In this document: piece after piece, positions 27,104 to 37,324 of the stretch
Layout of the letters: each line of letters opens with the position of its first letter
Position numbering within the stretch: position 1 is the stretch's first letter
NCBI RefSeq assembly: GCF_002873395.1
Contig: NZ_MCUV01000028.1
Span: 1 to 37,708, forward strand
DNA: 37,708 nt
Origin: Vibrio sp. 10N.286.49.B3
GTDB lineage: Bacteria; Pseudomonadota; Gammaproteobacteria; Enterobacterales; Vibrionaceae
Direction of reading: 5' to 3'
Notes under the pieces: generated by a model
The model's input: the letters and a program-made list of their open reading frames with translations, nothing else
Told to the model about the DNA's origin: nothing
Databases searched by the model: none
Position numbers and translations under genes: made by a program

Positions 27104-28297
27104 TTAAAATCTCCCTTGACGAGTAGTGCTTGAACGATCATCGGTTGAACTGCTTGGCGAAATATCAGTGCGTTGAGACTCAAGCTCAATGCCATCATAA
27201 ACTGATGAAGATGAAGACGACTGACGCGTTGATTTCGTGCCGCTGTCTTGACCTGCTAGTTTATCGATTGGTAGATAAAGCAAGTTGCCGCTCGACTCAG
27301 AATCAATCAATACTTTCGACGTATTGCTGTAAACTTCTTCCATCGTATCCAGGTATAGACGATTACGTGTTACTTCTGGCGCTGCTTGATATTCTGGTAG
27401 TAGTTTCTCAAATTGAGCCACTTCACCCAGTGCACCATTGATTGTACGCTCAGTATAACCTTGTGCTTCTTTCTTCAAACGCTCAGCTCGACCTGTTGCT
27501 TTTGGAAGAATTTCATTTTTGTACGCTTCTGCTTCACGGATGAAACGCTCTTCATCTTCTCGTGCTGAGATTGCATCATCAAATGAGTCTTTTACTTGCT
27601 CAGGTGGACGTGATGATTGGAAGTTGACATCAACAATCGCTAGACCCATATCATAGTTATCAATGATACTGTTTAGCGTAACTTCCGTGCTTTGACGGAT
27701 TTGTTGACGACCGCTAGTTAGGATGCTGTCCATCAAAGAGTCACCAATAACAGCACGTAGCGCTGAATCAGTCGCTTGACGTAAACTGTCATCCGCATTA
27801 GTCACACGGTATAGGTACTTGTATGGATCAGAGACACGGTATTGAACACCCATCTCAACCGTTACTACGTTTTCATCTTTAGTTAGCATGGTGCCAGATG
27901 CACGTAATGAACGAATGGCTTCCACGTTCACTGCTTCATATTCATCAATGAAACGAGGACGCCAGTTAAGACCCGGGTCTACAATGTGGTCGTATTTACC
28001 TAAACGAAGTACAACACCTCGCTCAGCTTCGCCAATGGTATAGAAACCAGCAAAGAACCAAATTGCCGCTGCGATAACAGCAATGACACCGATACCAGCA
28101 GCTCCGCCACTACCACCGATCGAAGGGCCTTTACCACCCTTACCAAACTTACCACCCAGCTTTTGACTCAGTTTACTAAACACTTCGTCTAGATCTGGTG
28201 GACCTTGTTCTCGGCCGCCACGATTATCTTGCTTACCCCAAGGGTCATTATCGCGGCCATTGTTGCCGTTGTTATTTCCAGGCTCATTCCACGCCAT
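27104..28297 (-). CDS. hflK: HflK, SPFH-domain partner of HflC controlling FtsH
   Basis: Protein of 397 residues. A Gly/Asn/Asp-rich cytoplasmic N-terminus (MAWNEPGNNNGNNGRDNDPWG) precedes one transmembrane helix (~75-95, GVIAVIAAAIWFFAGFY) and the SPFH domain (AERGVVLRLGKYDHIVDPGLNW). A long helical region (~265-330) and a Ser-rich tail (TRQSSSSSSVYDG) follow. It assembles with HflC around FtsH. It lies 45 bp after hflX in the hfq-hflX-hflK-hflC order standard for gamma-proteobacteria. Confidence 0.97.
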   Translation of the reverse strand: MAWNEPGNNNGNNGRDNDPWGKQDNRGGREQGPPDLDEVFSKLSQKLGGKFGKGGKGPSIGGSGGAAGIGVIAVIAAAIWFFAGFYTIGEAERGVVLRLGKYDHIVDPGLNWRPRFIDEYEAVNVEAIRSLRASGTMLTKDENVVTVEMGVQYRVSDPYKYLYRVTNADDSLRQATDSALRAVIGDSLMDSILTSGRQQIRQSTEVTLNSIIDNYDMGLAIVDVNFQSSRPPEQVKDSFDDAISAREDEERFIREAEAYKNEILPKATGRAERLKKEAQGYTERTINGALGEVAQFEKLLPEYQAAPEVTRNRLYLDTMEEVYSNTSKVLIDSESSGNLLYLPIDKLAGQDSGTKSTRQSSSSSSVYDGIELESQRTDISPSSSTDDRSSTTRQGRF

Positions 28298-28342
28298 TAG
28301 AAAGCTCCATCATTTGATATGACGTTATACTGTAGCAGTCCT

Positions 28343-29632
28343 TTAAGTAACGATAAAGTCACGTAAAACTGCCCCTTCTTTTTTTTCAAGTCTAGACCAA
28401 TCTGTCAGCTGCATACGAATATCGATCAACAAGTTACCATCTTCATCATATTCTTCATGTTGAATACAATTCATTTGGAAAAATGTACTGCGGATCCGCC
28501 CTTGATGTAATGGCGAAACCTTCAGTTGATATTCGACGATTTGAGTTACGAGGCGTTCAGTTAACGCCTCAAATAACAGATCGATTCCACGCCCGTCCAT
28601 TGCTGAAACCCAGACGGTGCGAGGCATACCTTCTTCATCTCTTTCGATGCGAGGCTGTTGACCTTCCAAATTATCAATCTTATTCATAACAACAAGAGTA
28701 GGCACTTCATGCGCGTCTATCTCTTCAAGTACATCATGAACAGCTTGAATGTTCTCACGAAAACGCTCATCACTAGCATCTACAACATGTAACAAAATGT
28801 CAGCTTCTTGCGTTTCTTGTAGTGTTGCTTTAAATGCCGCTACTAAATCATGAGGCAAATGACGAATAAAACCAACGGTATCCGCTAGTATTGCCGTCCC
28901 AACATCATCTAATTCAATTTTACGTAGCGTTGGGTCAAGTGTTGCAAACAACTGGTCGGCTGCATAAACACCTGCGCGTGTAATTTGGTTAAATAGCGTT
29001 GATTTGCCTGCGTTGGTATACCCGACCAATGAAATGGTTGGGATCTCAGCGCGATTTCGAGCTCGCCTACCTTGTTCTCGCTGTTTTGCTACCTTCGCTA
29101 GACGGCGCAAAATGGCTTTAATTCTATCGCGTAATAAACGTCGGTCGGTTTCTAACTGAGTCTCACCTGGACCACGTAAACCTATCCCACCTTTTTGTCT
29201 TTCAAGGTGAGTCCAACCACGAATAAGGCGTGTTGATAGATGGCGCAATTGAGCCAGTTCTACTTGCAACTTACCTTCGTGAGTTCGAGCGCGCTGCGCA
29301 AATATATCGAGGATCAAACCAGTACGGTCTAACACTCGGCATTGGCACAGCCCTTCAAGGTTACGCTCTTGGGCAGGTGAAAGGGCATGATTAAAAATCA
29401 CAATCTCAGCACCCGTCAATTGCACAGCCTGCGCAATCTCTTGAGCTTTCCCCTCTCCAACATAATATTTAGAGTGCGGTGCCTGACGACTACCCGTAAT
29501 AACCTGTAGTGTCGACACCCCAGCAGAAGAGACCAGCATTTGACATTCGCTTAAGTCGTCCCACTCACCCTCTTGCGAGAAATTAATATGAACAAGTATG
29601 GCCTGCTCACCACCTTCGTAACGGTCAAACAA
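28343..29632 (-). CDS. hflX: Ribosome-associated GTPase HflX
   Basis: Protein of 429 residues. The N-terminal HflX domain (~1-190, with GRQAPHSKYYVGEGKAQEIA and the Gly-rich GGIGLRGPGETQLE) binds the ribosome; the G domain follows with G1 GYTNAGKST (~204), G3 DTVGFI and G4 NKID. HflX splits stalled 70S ribosomes, notably under heat stress. It is 44 bp downstream of hfq. Nothing unusual in length (E. coli 426). Confidence 0.97.
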   Translation of the reverse strand: MFDRYEGGEQAILVHINFSQEGEWDDLSECQMLVSSAGVSTLQVITGSRQAPHSKYYVGEGKAQEIAQAVQLTGAEIVIFNHALSPAQERNLEGLCQCRVLDRTGLILDIFAQRARTHEGKLQVELAQLRHLSTRLIRGWTHLERQKGGIGLRGPGETQLETDRRLLRDRIKAILRRLAKVAKQREQGRRARNRAEIPTISLVGYTNAGKSTLFNQITRAGVYAADQLFATLDPTLRKIELDDVGTAILADTVGFIRHLPHDLVAAFKATLQETQEADILLHVVDASDERFRENIQAVHDVLEEIDAHEVPTLVVMNKIDNLEGQQPRIERDEEGMPRTVWVSAMDGRGIDLLFEALTERLVTQIVEYQLKVSPLHQGRIRSTFFQMNCIQHEEYDEDGNLLIDIRMQLTDWSRLEKKEGAVLRDFIVT

Positions 29633-29676
29633 TCAACCTACTCCTTACGATAGCTTTCACTGTGTAGTGACAATAA

Positions 29677-29943
29677 TTAATCTTCGGTTTTCTCTTGAGT
29701 ACGGTCTTGACCTGCTGAACGTTCTGTATTGTGGTGACTAACGGCACGAGCAGGAACAACAGTAGAAATTGCATGCTTGTACACCATTTGGTTAACGGTG
29801 TTTTTCAGTAGGATTACAAATTGATCAAATGACTCGATTTGACCCTGTAGTTTAATACCATTCACTAAGTAAATAGACACCGGAATGCGCTCACGTCGTA
29901 GTGCATTTAAAAACGGGTCTTGTAAAGATTGCCCCTTAGCCAT
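29677..29943 (-). CDS. hfq: RNA chaperone Hfq
   Basis: Protein of 88 residues. Sm1 ([33 protein letters not shown]) and Sm2 ([12 protein letters not shown]) motifs form the hexameric ring; proximal-face residues Gln8, Phe42, Lys56 and His57 that bind sRNA 3' ends are present. The acidic/basic C-terminal tail is short (E. coli 102). AAGGA precedes the ATG. It lies 213 bp after miaA, a gap with no gene that probably holds an extra hfq promoter. Confidence 0.99.
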   Translation of the reverse strand: MAKGQSLQDPFLNALRRERIPVSIYLVNGIKLQGQIESFDQFVILLKNTVNQMVYKHAISTVVPARAVSHHNTERSAGQDRTQEKTED

Positions 29944-30156
29944 TTTTATTTTTCCTTATTTGATTTTCTAATTGTAATTATTTAGCCGGTATGACAAACC
30001 ATGTCACCACCAATAGGCACTGCCTTTGCTTCAAGCTAAATGAAAAAACACTCTAATAATCATCGTTATTACTACAGCTTATATAAAGCATATTGATCTA
30101 ACAACTTAATTTCAGAGCATAATTACGCAAAAGCGATCACATTATACACAGCAAAT

Positions 30157-31089
30157 CTATTCAGATGCTATTGCCGCTGAAAGAGTTTCGACTGCTTGTT
30201 CAATGTTTTCGCTATCCAACCAAGTTAAATCATCCCAGCTGCGTAACCAGGTGATTTGTCGCTTGGCTAATTGACGGGTCGCACAAACACCACGAAATAC
30301 CGCTTCGTTAATATCGCACTTGCCATCCAAATAGTCCCACATCTGACGGTAACCAACGCAACGGATAGAAGGAAGATCAGGGTGAAGATCGTCTCGGGCA
30401 TAGAGCGCCTTCATTTCATCTTCAAAACCTGCTTCAATCATTTTCTCGTAGCGCAGTTCAATACGACGATGAAGCTCTGCTCTTTCTTTTGGTGCGATAG
30501 CAAATTGCTTCACATTAAATGGCAGTGCTTCACCCTTCGTTTTTGTTAGCTCTGTTAAAGTTTTACCTGAAATTCGGAAAACTTCCAATGCCCTAGATAA
30601 TCTTTGTGGATCATTAGGGTGAATTCTTGCTGCTGATACAGGGTCGATCTCTGCTAACTGATCGTGCATCGCTTGCCAACCGAGCGTTTGTGCCTCTTGC
30701 TCTATCTGTTCACGAATCTGCACATCGGCAGCTGGCAATGGTGATAAACCTTCTAATAATGCTTTGTAATACAACATGGTTCCACCAACGAGTAGTGGAA
30801 TTTTACCCTGTGCTACAATTTCATTCATTTGTTCTAATGCATCACGACGAAAATCCGCCGCCGAGTACGCTTGACTCGGATCTAAAATATCAATTAAACG
30901 GTGAGGGGCTTGCGCTAATTCCTCGGCGTTTGGCTTTGCTGTACCAATGTCCATTCCTTTATAAATCAATGCTGAATCGACACTGATTATCTCAACAGGG
31001 TACTTTTGACGTAGACGTATGGCTAAATCCGTTTTGCCTGATGCCGTTGGGCCCATTAAAAAGAGCGCTAAAGGTAATTTCTGGTTCAT
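30157..31089 (-). CDS. miaA: tRNA dimethylallyltransferase
   Basis: Protein of 310 residues. P-loop [12 protein letters not shown] (~12-23), the [16 protein letters not shown] motif that binds the acceptor, [11 protein letters not shown] and [14 protein letters not shown]. It adds a dimethylallyl group to A37 of tRNAs reading UNN codons, aiding rpoS and other mRNA translation. It lies 15 bp after mutL in the amiB-mutL-miaA-hfq cluster. Normal length (E. coli 316). Confidence 0.98.
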   Translation of the reverse strand: MNQKLPLALFLMGPTASGKTDLAIRLRQKYPVEIISVDSALIYKGMDIGTAKPNAEELAQAPHRLIDILDPSQAYSAADFRRDALEQMNEIVAQGKIPLLVGGTMLYYKALLEGLSPLPAADVQIREQIEQEAQTLGWQAMHDQLAEIDPVSAARIHPNDPQRLSRALEVFRISGKTLTELTKTKGEALPFNVKQFAIAPKERAELHRRIELRYEKMIEAGFEDEMKALYARDDLHPDLPSIRCVGYRQMWDYLDGKCDINEAVFRGVCATRQLAKRQITWLRSWDDLTWLDSENIEQAVETLSAAIASE

Positions 31090-31104
31090 AATAGTCGTTT
31101 TTAT

Positions 31105-32988
31105 TTATGCCAACAGCGTCGCTATCGAGGCCGAAAAATCAACCGGAGTGACAAACTGTTTATCATGTAAAGGGAGTTGACCTTGCCAAAGCTGCTCAAG
31201 TTCCGCAACAATTTGAATTGCTTCAGATAAAGTGTAGCTGCTTTTTACTTGAGTCGTATGAATTGCCAACCAATTTTGCAATTGCGCCGCATTCACACCT
31301 TCTTCTGCTTGCGAAGACGAGATCGAATGTAAATAAGATAACAGATCCGCTATCAATTTTTCTAAGTTTTGCTTTCTCAAGGGCATAGGAACTCCCATGA
31401 TCATAACAGCTTGCGGATTTCGCACTTTAAGCTGAATCCCTAACCTCTGCAAAACCTCTTGATAATGTTCAAGTTCTTGAGTGAGTTCTTTACCCAGTTT
31501 TATCGATTGTGGCACCAATAATGGCTGACTTTTTAACGCTTGGTTCTGGCAGTCTAATTGAGCTAAAACACGTAAAAACTCACCACGCTGCAATGACATC
31601 AACATGCAGCCGGTTTTCGCGCCGAGCATGACAAAGCGTTGATCAACAATACAGATCGCCTTACCAATATCAATTTGCTCATGAGGGGTTTGCATCAGCG
31701 ATTGATAAGCGGCCACTTCACGTGCAGAAGGTGGCGGCGTTGGCTGATAATTACTGGCTGCTGAGCGAGAGTAACTATCATTGACCTGACGAGATCCAGC
31801 AGACGTCGAAGGTGATGATGACGAAGTCGATGGAGACTTTCGGGGATAATCGGGCGTATTGTCTATCGCAGAGAAAACGCGCAAAGGAACCGAGTCTTGG
31901 TCCTGGTCTTGGTCTTGGTCTTGGTCTTGGTCTTGGTCTTGGTCTTCAGTATGAAAAGCCGATTCACTCACTTTAGGCAAATCAACATGTTCACTTTGCG
32001 CCAATGCACTGCTTAACGCTTGATAAATAAAGTCATGCACTAAGCGAGCTTGATGAAAACGCACTTCATGTTTAGCAGGATGAACATTCACATCGACCTG
32101 ATGCGGGTCAATTTCAATAAATAGAATATAAGTAGCAAATTGCTCTGGGCGCAGGGTATTTGCATAACTTTGGCGGATAGCATGATTGATCAATTTATCG
32201 CGCATCATACGCCCATTAACATAACAGTATTGCAGATCGTTTTGCTGACGAGCCCCTTCTGGCGTCGTCACCCAACCGTGTAAGCGCAGTCCCTGATGCT
32301 CCAATTCAATATTGAGCATGTGACGCACAAAGCCACTCCCACAGACAGCAGCAATACGCTTTTCAGCCTGAACTTGAGTTTTTGATGCGCGATATTGACG
32401 GATCATTTTGCCGTTATGACGCAGGTTAATCGTCACATCAAAGCGACTCAACGCAATGCGCTTAAGCAGTTCATCAATATGGTTAAATTCAGTCTTTTCG
32501 GTGCGCAGGAATTTACGTCGAGCAGGAGTATTAAAAAACAGGTCCAGCACCTCAACCGACGTACCAATCGGATGGGCTGTTGGCTCAAGCTTCACGGTCA
32601 TATCACGACCTTCACTGTAGGCAGCCCATGCTTGCTCTTGCGTTGCTGGGCGTGAAGTCATGGTTAAACGCGCCACCGAACTAATACTCGCCAGCGCCTC
32701 ACCACGAAAACCTAAGCTAACGATCGCTTCCAGATCATCTAAACTGTGGATCTTAGAGGTAGCATGACGACTCAGTGCCAAGCCAAGTTCATCTTTAACG
32801 ATGCCCTTACCATTGTCACGCACACGGATAAGCTTAGCGCCACCTTTCTCAATATCCACATCAATACGAGTCGCGCCAGAGTCTAAGCTGTTTTCCACGA
32901 GCTCTTTGACTACCGATGCAGGTCTTTCTACTACTTCACCCGCAGCTATTTGGTTAGCCAAACGGGCAGGAAGGATCTTAATCGTCAT
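31105..32988 (-). CDS. mutL: DNA mismatch repair protein MutL
   Basis: Protein of 627 residues. N-terminal GHKL ATPase: [22 protein letters not shown] with the catalytic Glu, [15 protein letters not shown] and [10 protein letters not shown]. The linker (~350-430) is unusual, with eight Asp-Gln pairs in a row then Ser-rich sequence. The C-terminal dimerisation domain (~440-627) lacks the DQHA-x2-E-x4-E endonuclease motif, as expected in a Dam/MutH-type system where MutL activates MutH. It links MutS mismatch detection to MutH and UvrD. It lies between amiB (12 bp upstream) and miaA. The linker hexamer tract may vary in length. Confidence 0.98.
   Translation of the reverse strand: MTIKILPARLANQIAAGEVVERPASVVKELVENSLDSGATRIDVDIEKGGAKLIRVRDNGKGIVKDELGLALSRHATSKIHSLDDLEAIVSLGFRGEALASISSVARLTMTSRPATQEQAWAAYSEGRDMTVKLEPTAHPIGTSVEVLDLFFNTPARRKFLRTEKTEFNHIDELLKRIALSRFDVTINLRHNGKMIRQYRASKTQVQAEKRIAAVCGSGFVRHMLNIELEHQGLRLHGWVTTPEGARQQNDLQYCYVNGRMMRDKLINHAIRQSYANTLRPEQFATYILFIEIDPHQVDVNVHPAKHEVRFHQARLVHDFIYQALSSALAQSEHVDLPKVSESAFHTEDQDQDQDQDQDQDQDQDSVPLRVFSAIDNTPDYPRKSPSTSSSSPSTSAGSRQVNDSYSRSAASNYQPTPPPSAREVAAYQSLMQTPHEQIDIGKAICIVDQRFVMLGAKTGCMLMSLQRGEFLRVLAQLDCQNQALKSQPLLVPQSIKLGKELTQELEHYQEVLQRLGIQLKVRNPQAVMIMGVPMPLRKQNLEKLIADLLSYLHSISSSQAEEGVNAAQLQNWLAIHTTQVKSSYTLSEAIQIVAELEQLWQGQLPLHDKQFVTPVDFSASIATLLA
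31894..31946. repeat. Hexanucleotide tract (GTCTTG)8 inside mutL
   Basis: Eight tandem GTCTTG units, one with a C substitution (GTCCTG at 31900), plus a partial ninth. In mutL frame they code for eight Asp-Gln pairs in the interdomain linker. Slippage by six bases keeps the frame and would only change linker length. Confidence 0.95.
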
Positions 32989-33000
32989 AATCTACTCAGC

Positions 33001-34734
33001 TTATTTGTGTGGAATAACCAACACTTGTCCAACGGCGAGTCCATCAGAGCGCAAGTTATTCGCCTTACGAATCGCATCCACCGTCACACCATACTTAGCT
33101 GCAATCTTACCTAAGAAGTCACCACGTACCACTTTATGTTTTCTTAATGGTATGTCTTTCACTTGCATGGTGATTTTCAGCTTTTGACCTAGACGTAACG
33201 TATCAGAACGTAGGTTATTCTCACGTTTAATACTTGCCACAGAGACTTTATAACGACTGGCAATCTTACCTAAGTAGTCGCCACGTGCCACAACGTGCGT
33301 GATCTGCTTAGTACTGGTCGTTGCCGCTGCACTGCTTGAAGATGAAGACGAGCTTGCAGACGAAGAAGCACTCGATGAACCACCCGGAATCGTTAACTCT
33401 TGCCCGACTCTTAAGCTGTCTGATTTTAAGTTATTCGCCTTACGAATTGCCGACACGCTTACGCCATATTTAGCCGCAATTTTACCTAAGTAATCACCAC
33501 GGGCGACCTTGTGTTTTTGCCCTTGCACACGGTGAGCAACCATAGTGTCTTCCGGCGGATTCGCTTCCACATAACTGATGATCGCCTTCGCAATGGAACG
33601 GGCTAACTTACTTTGGTGATCACGCTGGAACAATAACTTCTCTTCCGTCGGATTAGAGATAAAGCCGGTTTCAATCAATACCGATGGGATCTGTGGCGAA
33701 CGCAAAACGGCCAAACTGGTATTAATCGGTTTACTGTTATGTAGACGCGTCACCTTCCCCATCTCACCCAAAATAGCAGTCGCTAACTTATAACCTTCTT
33801 TTTGCGAGTGACTGAATTGTAAATCGAGCAAAGTTTGGTTGACGTTGCGATCGTTAAAGTCTTTGATTAATACCGTTCCCGTACCACCGAGCATTTCAGA
33901 TTGTTTCTCATGGTTTTCTACCCAGCGAGAAATTTCTGTATTCGCACGGCGAGTATTCAATACAAACACCGAACCACCACGTGGCTGTGGCGTCGTAAAG
34001 GCATCGGCATGAATCGAAACTAACAGGTGCGCTCTATTCTCATCCGCAATGGCAACACGGCGGTTAAGGTTGACAAAGTAATCCCCGTTACGCGTTAGCA
34101 TCGCTTTAAAACCTGGGCGCGCATTGATCTCTGCGACCAGCCTTTTCGAAATCATCAAGTTGACATTTTTTTCATACTTGCGAGTTGGACCAATGGAACC
34201 AGGATCCGAACCACCATGCCCTGGGTCAATCACAATCAATACGTCTTGGCGCTGGGTTTTCACCGATTTGGTCACGGTCGGTTTGCTTGCCGTCGATTTA
34301 GCCGCTACCGTTGGAGTCACATTGCCTTTGGGATGAATAAGATCAATCACCAAACGATGACCTACCTTCTGAGCAGCATTTGGCGCTAAACTAAAAATCT
34401 TAAACTCAACCTTGCCCTTTAACTCAAACACCAAACGCGTGGTGGTTTTCTCTGGCGGAGTACTTTTTCGGATCTTGGTCAGCACTTTACTCTTAGACAC
34501 GCTCATAGGCAGCGCGGCTTTAAGCGTGGTATTGCGCAGGTCGAGCACCAAGCGATCGGGCGTAGTCAGCATAAAGTCTTCATGCTTCACCGCCGATGCT
34601 ACATCAATCACAATACGGGTTTTCTCTGCAGTTGGTCCAACACGAATACCTTCTATCGTATTAGCCCATACTACGGACGGAAAAATCACACTCCAAGACA
34701 CGGCTATCCATATGACCGCTAAAAAACGCTTCAT
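33001..34734 (-). CDS. amiB: N-acetylmuramoyl-L-alanine amidase AmiB with three LysM repeats
   Basis: Protein of 577 residues from ATG 34734 with GAGGTG nine bases upstream; a GTG four codons earlier overlaps that site and is rejected. Signal peptide (AVIWIAVSWSVIFPSVVWA|N), AMIN domain (~30-130) for septal targeting, then the zinc amidase domain: DPGHGGSDPG, YEKNVNLM, SIHADAF and VLIETGF supply the metal ligands and catalytic Glu. Three LysM repeats follow (HKVARGDYLGKIAAKYGV, HVVARGDYLGKIASRYKV, HKVVRGDFLGKIAAKYGV), the first two separated by a Ser-rich linker. It splits peptidoglycan during daughter-cell separation, under EnvC/NlpD control. E. coli AmiB has no LysM; Vibrio AmiB does. Confidence 0.96.
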   Translation of the reverse strand: MKRFLAVIWIAVSWSVIFPSVVWANTIEGIRVGPTAEKTRIVIDVASAVKHEDFMLTTPDRLVLDLRNTTLKAALPMSVSKSKVLTKIRKSTPPEKTTTRLVFELKGKVEFKIFSLAPNAAQKVGHRLVIDLIHPKGNVTPTVAAKSTASKPTVTKSVKTQRQDVLIVIDPGHGGSDPGSIGPTRKYEKNVNLMISKRLVAEINARPGFKAMLTRNGDYFVNLNRRVAIADENRAHLLVSIHADAFTTPQPRGGSVFVLNTRRANTEISRWVENHEKQSEMLGGTGTVLIKDFNDRNVNQTLLDLQFSHSQKEGYKLATAILGEMGKVTRLHNSKPINTSLAVLRSPQIPSVLIETGFISNPTEEKLLFQRDHQSKLARSIAKAIISYVEANPPEDTMVAHRVQGQKHKVARGDYLGKIAAKYGVSVSAIRKANNLKSDSLRVGQELTIPGGSSSASSSASSSSSSSSAAATTSTKQITHVVARGDYLGKIASRYKVSVASIKRENNLRSDTLRLGQKLKITMQVKDIPLRKHKVVRGDFLGKIAAKYGVTVDAIRKANNLRSDGLAVGQVLVIPHK

Positions 34735-34742
34735 GCTTAATA

Positions 34743-35201
34743 TCACCTCAGCTGACTCAGCAGCGTTTGTCCATAGTCATTATTAGCCGTTAACGTCGCT
34801 ATACGCTGCTCACCGTCGTAACGTATATCAATATCTAAATCAGGTTGTGGTAATAGACCTTCACCCTTTTCTGGCCATTCCACTAAGCAAATCGCATCAT
34901 CAGTAAAGTAGTCACGAATACCCATAAACTCTAACTCTTCAGGATCAGCAAGACGATAAAGGTCAAAGTGATACACCTGCCAATCGGCTAATTGATACGG
35001 TTCAACTAAAGTATACGTTGGGCTTTTTACATTTCCTTGATGGCCAAGAGCACGAACAAAACCACGGCTAAAGGTTGTCTTACCCGCCCCCAGATCGCCA
35101 TGCAAATAAATGGTCGTCTGCTGCAAGCAACTTTGCGCTAATTGAGTGCCAAGTTGAATCGTAGCTTGCTCATCTTTAAGGGTAAACTCTGCTTTGGTCA
35201 T
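34743..35201 (-). CDS. tsaE: tRNA t6A37 synthesis ATPase TsaE
   Basis: Protein of 152 residues. Walker [14 protein letters not shown] (~36-48), then [12 protein letters not shown] and [14 protein letters not shown], the TsaE signature. With TsaB and TsaD it drives threonylcarbamoyl transfer to A37 of ANN-decoding tRNAs. First gene of tsaE-amiB-mutL-miaA-hfq; eight bases separate it from amiB. Upstream 35202-35478 is the divergent control region with queG; no clear operator was seen. Confidence 0.96.
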   Translation of the reverse strand: MTKAEFTLKDEQATIQLGTQLAQSCLQQTTIYLHGDLGAGKTTFSRGFVRALGHQGNVKSPTYTLVEPYQLADWQVYHFDLYRLADPEELEFMGIRDYFTDDAICLVEWPEKGEGLLPQPDLDIDIRYDGEQRIATLTANNDYGQTLLSQLR

Positions 35202-35478
35202 AGGAAATATGCTCTAAATATCGATTAGCGACTGTATAAAAATTAAAAGAATAGGAATAGTAAACTGTCTTGGTTTTATGAGACAAGCGATCATCGGTCA
35301 GAATGGAGAAAAATCATCATTTAATTAAATGAATTAGCCCGATATTGACTTTGATTGTAGCTGTACAAAGAAAAAACACCATTCCTGATCACAATTCTAG
35401 CTTCTACTAGGAAGATCCGTTAAGATCCGAGCCCATTTTTTTCTCCCTTTTTCTATTTATCCATAAAGTGATGCCGTT

Positions 35479-36672
35479 ATGAATTACGACCAACTCGCAC
35501 AAGAAATTAAACGCTGGGCTGCTGAGCTTGGTTTTCAAAAAGTCGGCATCTGCGATATAGATTTAGCGGAGCACGAAGCCCCTCTACAGCAGTGGATCGA
35601 TGCCGGTCACCATGGCGATATGGACTGGATGGCACGTCACGGAATGATGCGTGCACGCCCTGAAGAGCTACTGCCAGGGACTCTGCGCGTTATCAGTGTA
35701 CGTATTGATTACCTACCACCAGAAGCGCAATTTGCCAGTAATCTTAGCGATCCTACCCAGGGCTATATTAGTCGTTATGCATTAGGTCGTGATTACCACA
35801 AACTAGTGCGCAACCAATTGAAGAAGCTCGCACAAAAAATAGAACAAGAAGTCGGACAGTTAGGCTATCGTCCTTTTGTTGATTCTGCGCCAATCTTAGA
35901 ACGCCCACTGGCACAAAAGGCTGGTCTTGGTTGGACAGGCAAACATTCCCTTATTTTAGATAAAGAGAGCGGTTCGTGGTTTTTCTTAGGTGAACTGCTT
36001 ATCGATCTACCTTTACCAGTCGATACCCCAAGCGAAGATGCCTGTGGAAAATGTACCGCTTGCATGACCTCTTGCCCAACCAATGCCATCATTGATGAAA
36101 AGGTCGTTGACGCTAGACGTTGTATCTCTTATCTGACGATTGAATATGACGGCGTGATCCCAGAAGAGTTCCGTTCTGCTATTGGTAATCGTATTTATGG
36201 TTGTGATGACTGCCAACTCGTTTGCCCATGGAACCGCTTTGCCCCACTAAGCCCACAAACAGACTTTCACCGCCGTTCGACTTTAGAGCAAGCAGACCTA
36301 GTTCAATTATTTGCTTGGGATGAAGCACTATTTCTAAAAAATATGGAAGGCTCAGCGATTCGCCGTATTGGTCATACCCAGTGGCTACGTAATATTAGTA
36401 TTGCGATGGGTAACGCTCCCTACAGCGCAGAGATCGTTGCTGCGTTGCAAAGTCGCATGGGGATAAGTGATGTGCTAGATACTCACATACAGTGGGCGCT
36501 AGAACAGCAATACCAGCAACTGCCAGGTGATCTTGCCCTATCAGAACAAGCAGCATCAGAACAAGCAGCATCAGAATCACTAGCCTTAGATAAAGAAAGA
36601 GATAAGAAAAGAGACAGCAAGAAGAGTCGTTTGATTCGTATTGTGCAAAAAGGCTTACCAAGAGACGCATAA
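35479..36672 (+). CDS. queG: Epoxyqueuosine reductase
   Basis: Protein of 397 residues (E. coli 379). Cobalamin-dependent enzyme that reduces epoxyqueuosine to queuosine in tRNA. Two 4Fe-4S clusters: CGKCTACMTSCP (~192-203) and GCDDCQLVCPW (~245-255). RYALGRDYHKLVR is the DUF1730/cobalamin-side motif and RIGHTQWLRNISIAMGN the HEAT-like end. The C-terminus carries a 15-bp direct duplication (36541-36570) giving SEQAASEQAASE and then a Lys/Arg-rich tail, an extension absent from most QueG. Divergent from tsaE. Confidence 0.97.
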   Translation: MNYDQLAQEIKRWAAELGFQKVGICDIDLAEHEAPLQQWIDAGHHGDMDWMARHGMMRARPEELLPGTLRVISVRIDYLPPEAQFASNLSDPTQGYISRYALGRDYHKLVRNQLKKLAQKIEQEVGQLGYRPFVDSAPILERPLAQKAGLGWTGKHSLILDKESGSWFFLGELLIDLPLPVDTPSEDACGKCTACMTSCPTNAIIDEKVVDARRCISYLTIEYDGVIPEEFRSAIGNRIYGCDDCQLVCPWNRFAPLSPQTDFHRRSTLEQADLVQLFAWDEALFLKNMEGSAIRRIGHTQWLRNISIAMGNAPYSAEIVAALQSRMGISDVLDTHIQWALEQQYQQLPGDLALSEQAASEQAASESLALDKERDKKRDSKKSRLIRIVQKGLPRDA

Positions 36673-36699
36673 GCTTACACTTGATGCATAAAAATCAGG

Positions 36700-37058
36700 T
36701 TATCCACAAGAAATAACAACTCACTACGATAATTGTGCAAAAACAAATAAGCGGTGAATAAACGAAAAAAATAAATGTGGACAAAATAATATATAACCAA
36801 TCAAACCTATGAAGTTCTAAAAGTTAAACACAGCAGCAATAAATGACTAGGATCAAAAAACAAGCACTTAATGATCTTTATTACACTGTGGGGATAGGAT
36901 TAATTATAAGATTATAAGATTTAAAAACAACAACTTACAGAAAATTGCTGTTTGAAAACAGCTAGTACAAAACTGAAAGATCTTCTAGTTTTACCCTAAA
37001 AAAAGCATAGCAAAAGACTTTATCAACCAACTTATCCACATTAAAAATATGTGGATAA
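36700..37058. other. Cluster of DnaA boxes between queG and the tRNA-Gly array; datA-like locus
   Basis: Three perfect TTATCCACA boxes: 36700-36708 (plus), 37032-37040 (plus) and 37050-37058 (minus). The last two form an inverted pair with a nine-base spacer. One-mismatch boxes occur at 36734-36742 (TGTGCAAAA), 36753-36761 (GGTGAATAA), 36776-36784 (TGTGGACAA), all minus, and 36824-36832 (TTAAACACA, plus). The region is AT-rich and non-coding. In E. coli the datA locus, which binds DnaA and with IHF promotes hydrolysis of DnaA-bound ATP, lies in the same setting beside glyVXY and queG. A convincing IHF site was not found by eye. Confidence 0.6.
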
Positions 37059-37156
37059 CTCTGTTAATAGGCATGAAAAAACCACAACTGGTAAAAACCT
37101 AAGTCGTGTATTAATACAAGCATCCTGCTGCTATTTATTTAAGGCAAACGAAAAAA

Positions 37157-37187
37157 TCACCACGAATGGTGACGTTGCTTTATTTTT
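37157..37187 (+). terminator. Possible terminator in the queG-tRNA gap
   Basis: TCACCA-CGAA-TGGTGA hairpin (37157-37172), then a T-rich stretch after a short spacer. The stem is only six pairs and the T run is displaced, so this is weak. Confidence 0.35.
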
Positions 37188-37324
37188 TTGGGGGTTCATG
37201 CTTCTCAGCATTAGAAAGAGCGATATTACTACCGTTTAAGGTTAACTGGAGAATAGTTAAAAGCCTTAAATACAAAAAACTAGCATACAACCTTAAGAGC
37301 AAGGCTAGATGCTAGGTAATTGAT

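Noticed and set aside
37051..37239. 62-codon ORF in the queG-tRNA gap
   Set aside because: It starts inside a DnaA box, has no ribosome-binding site and contains the TCACCA/TGGTGA hairpin.
36673..37260. DnaA-box region as a chromosomal replication origin
   Set aside because: Vibrio chromosome 1 origin genes (mnmG, mioC, rpmH, dnaA) are absent, and the queG/tRNA-Gly setting points to a datA-type titration site instead.
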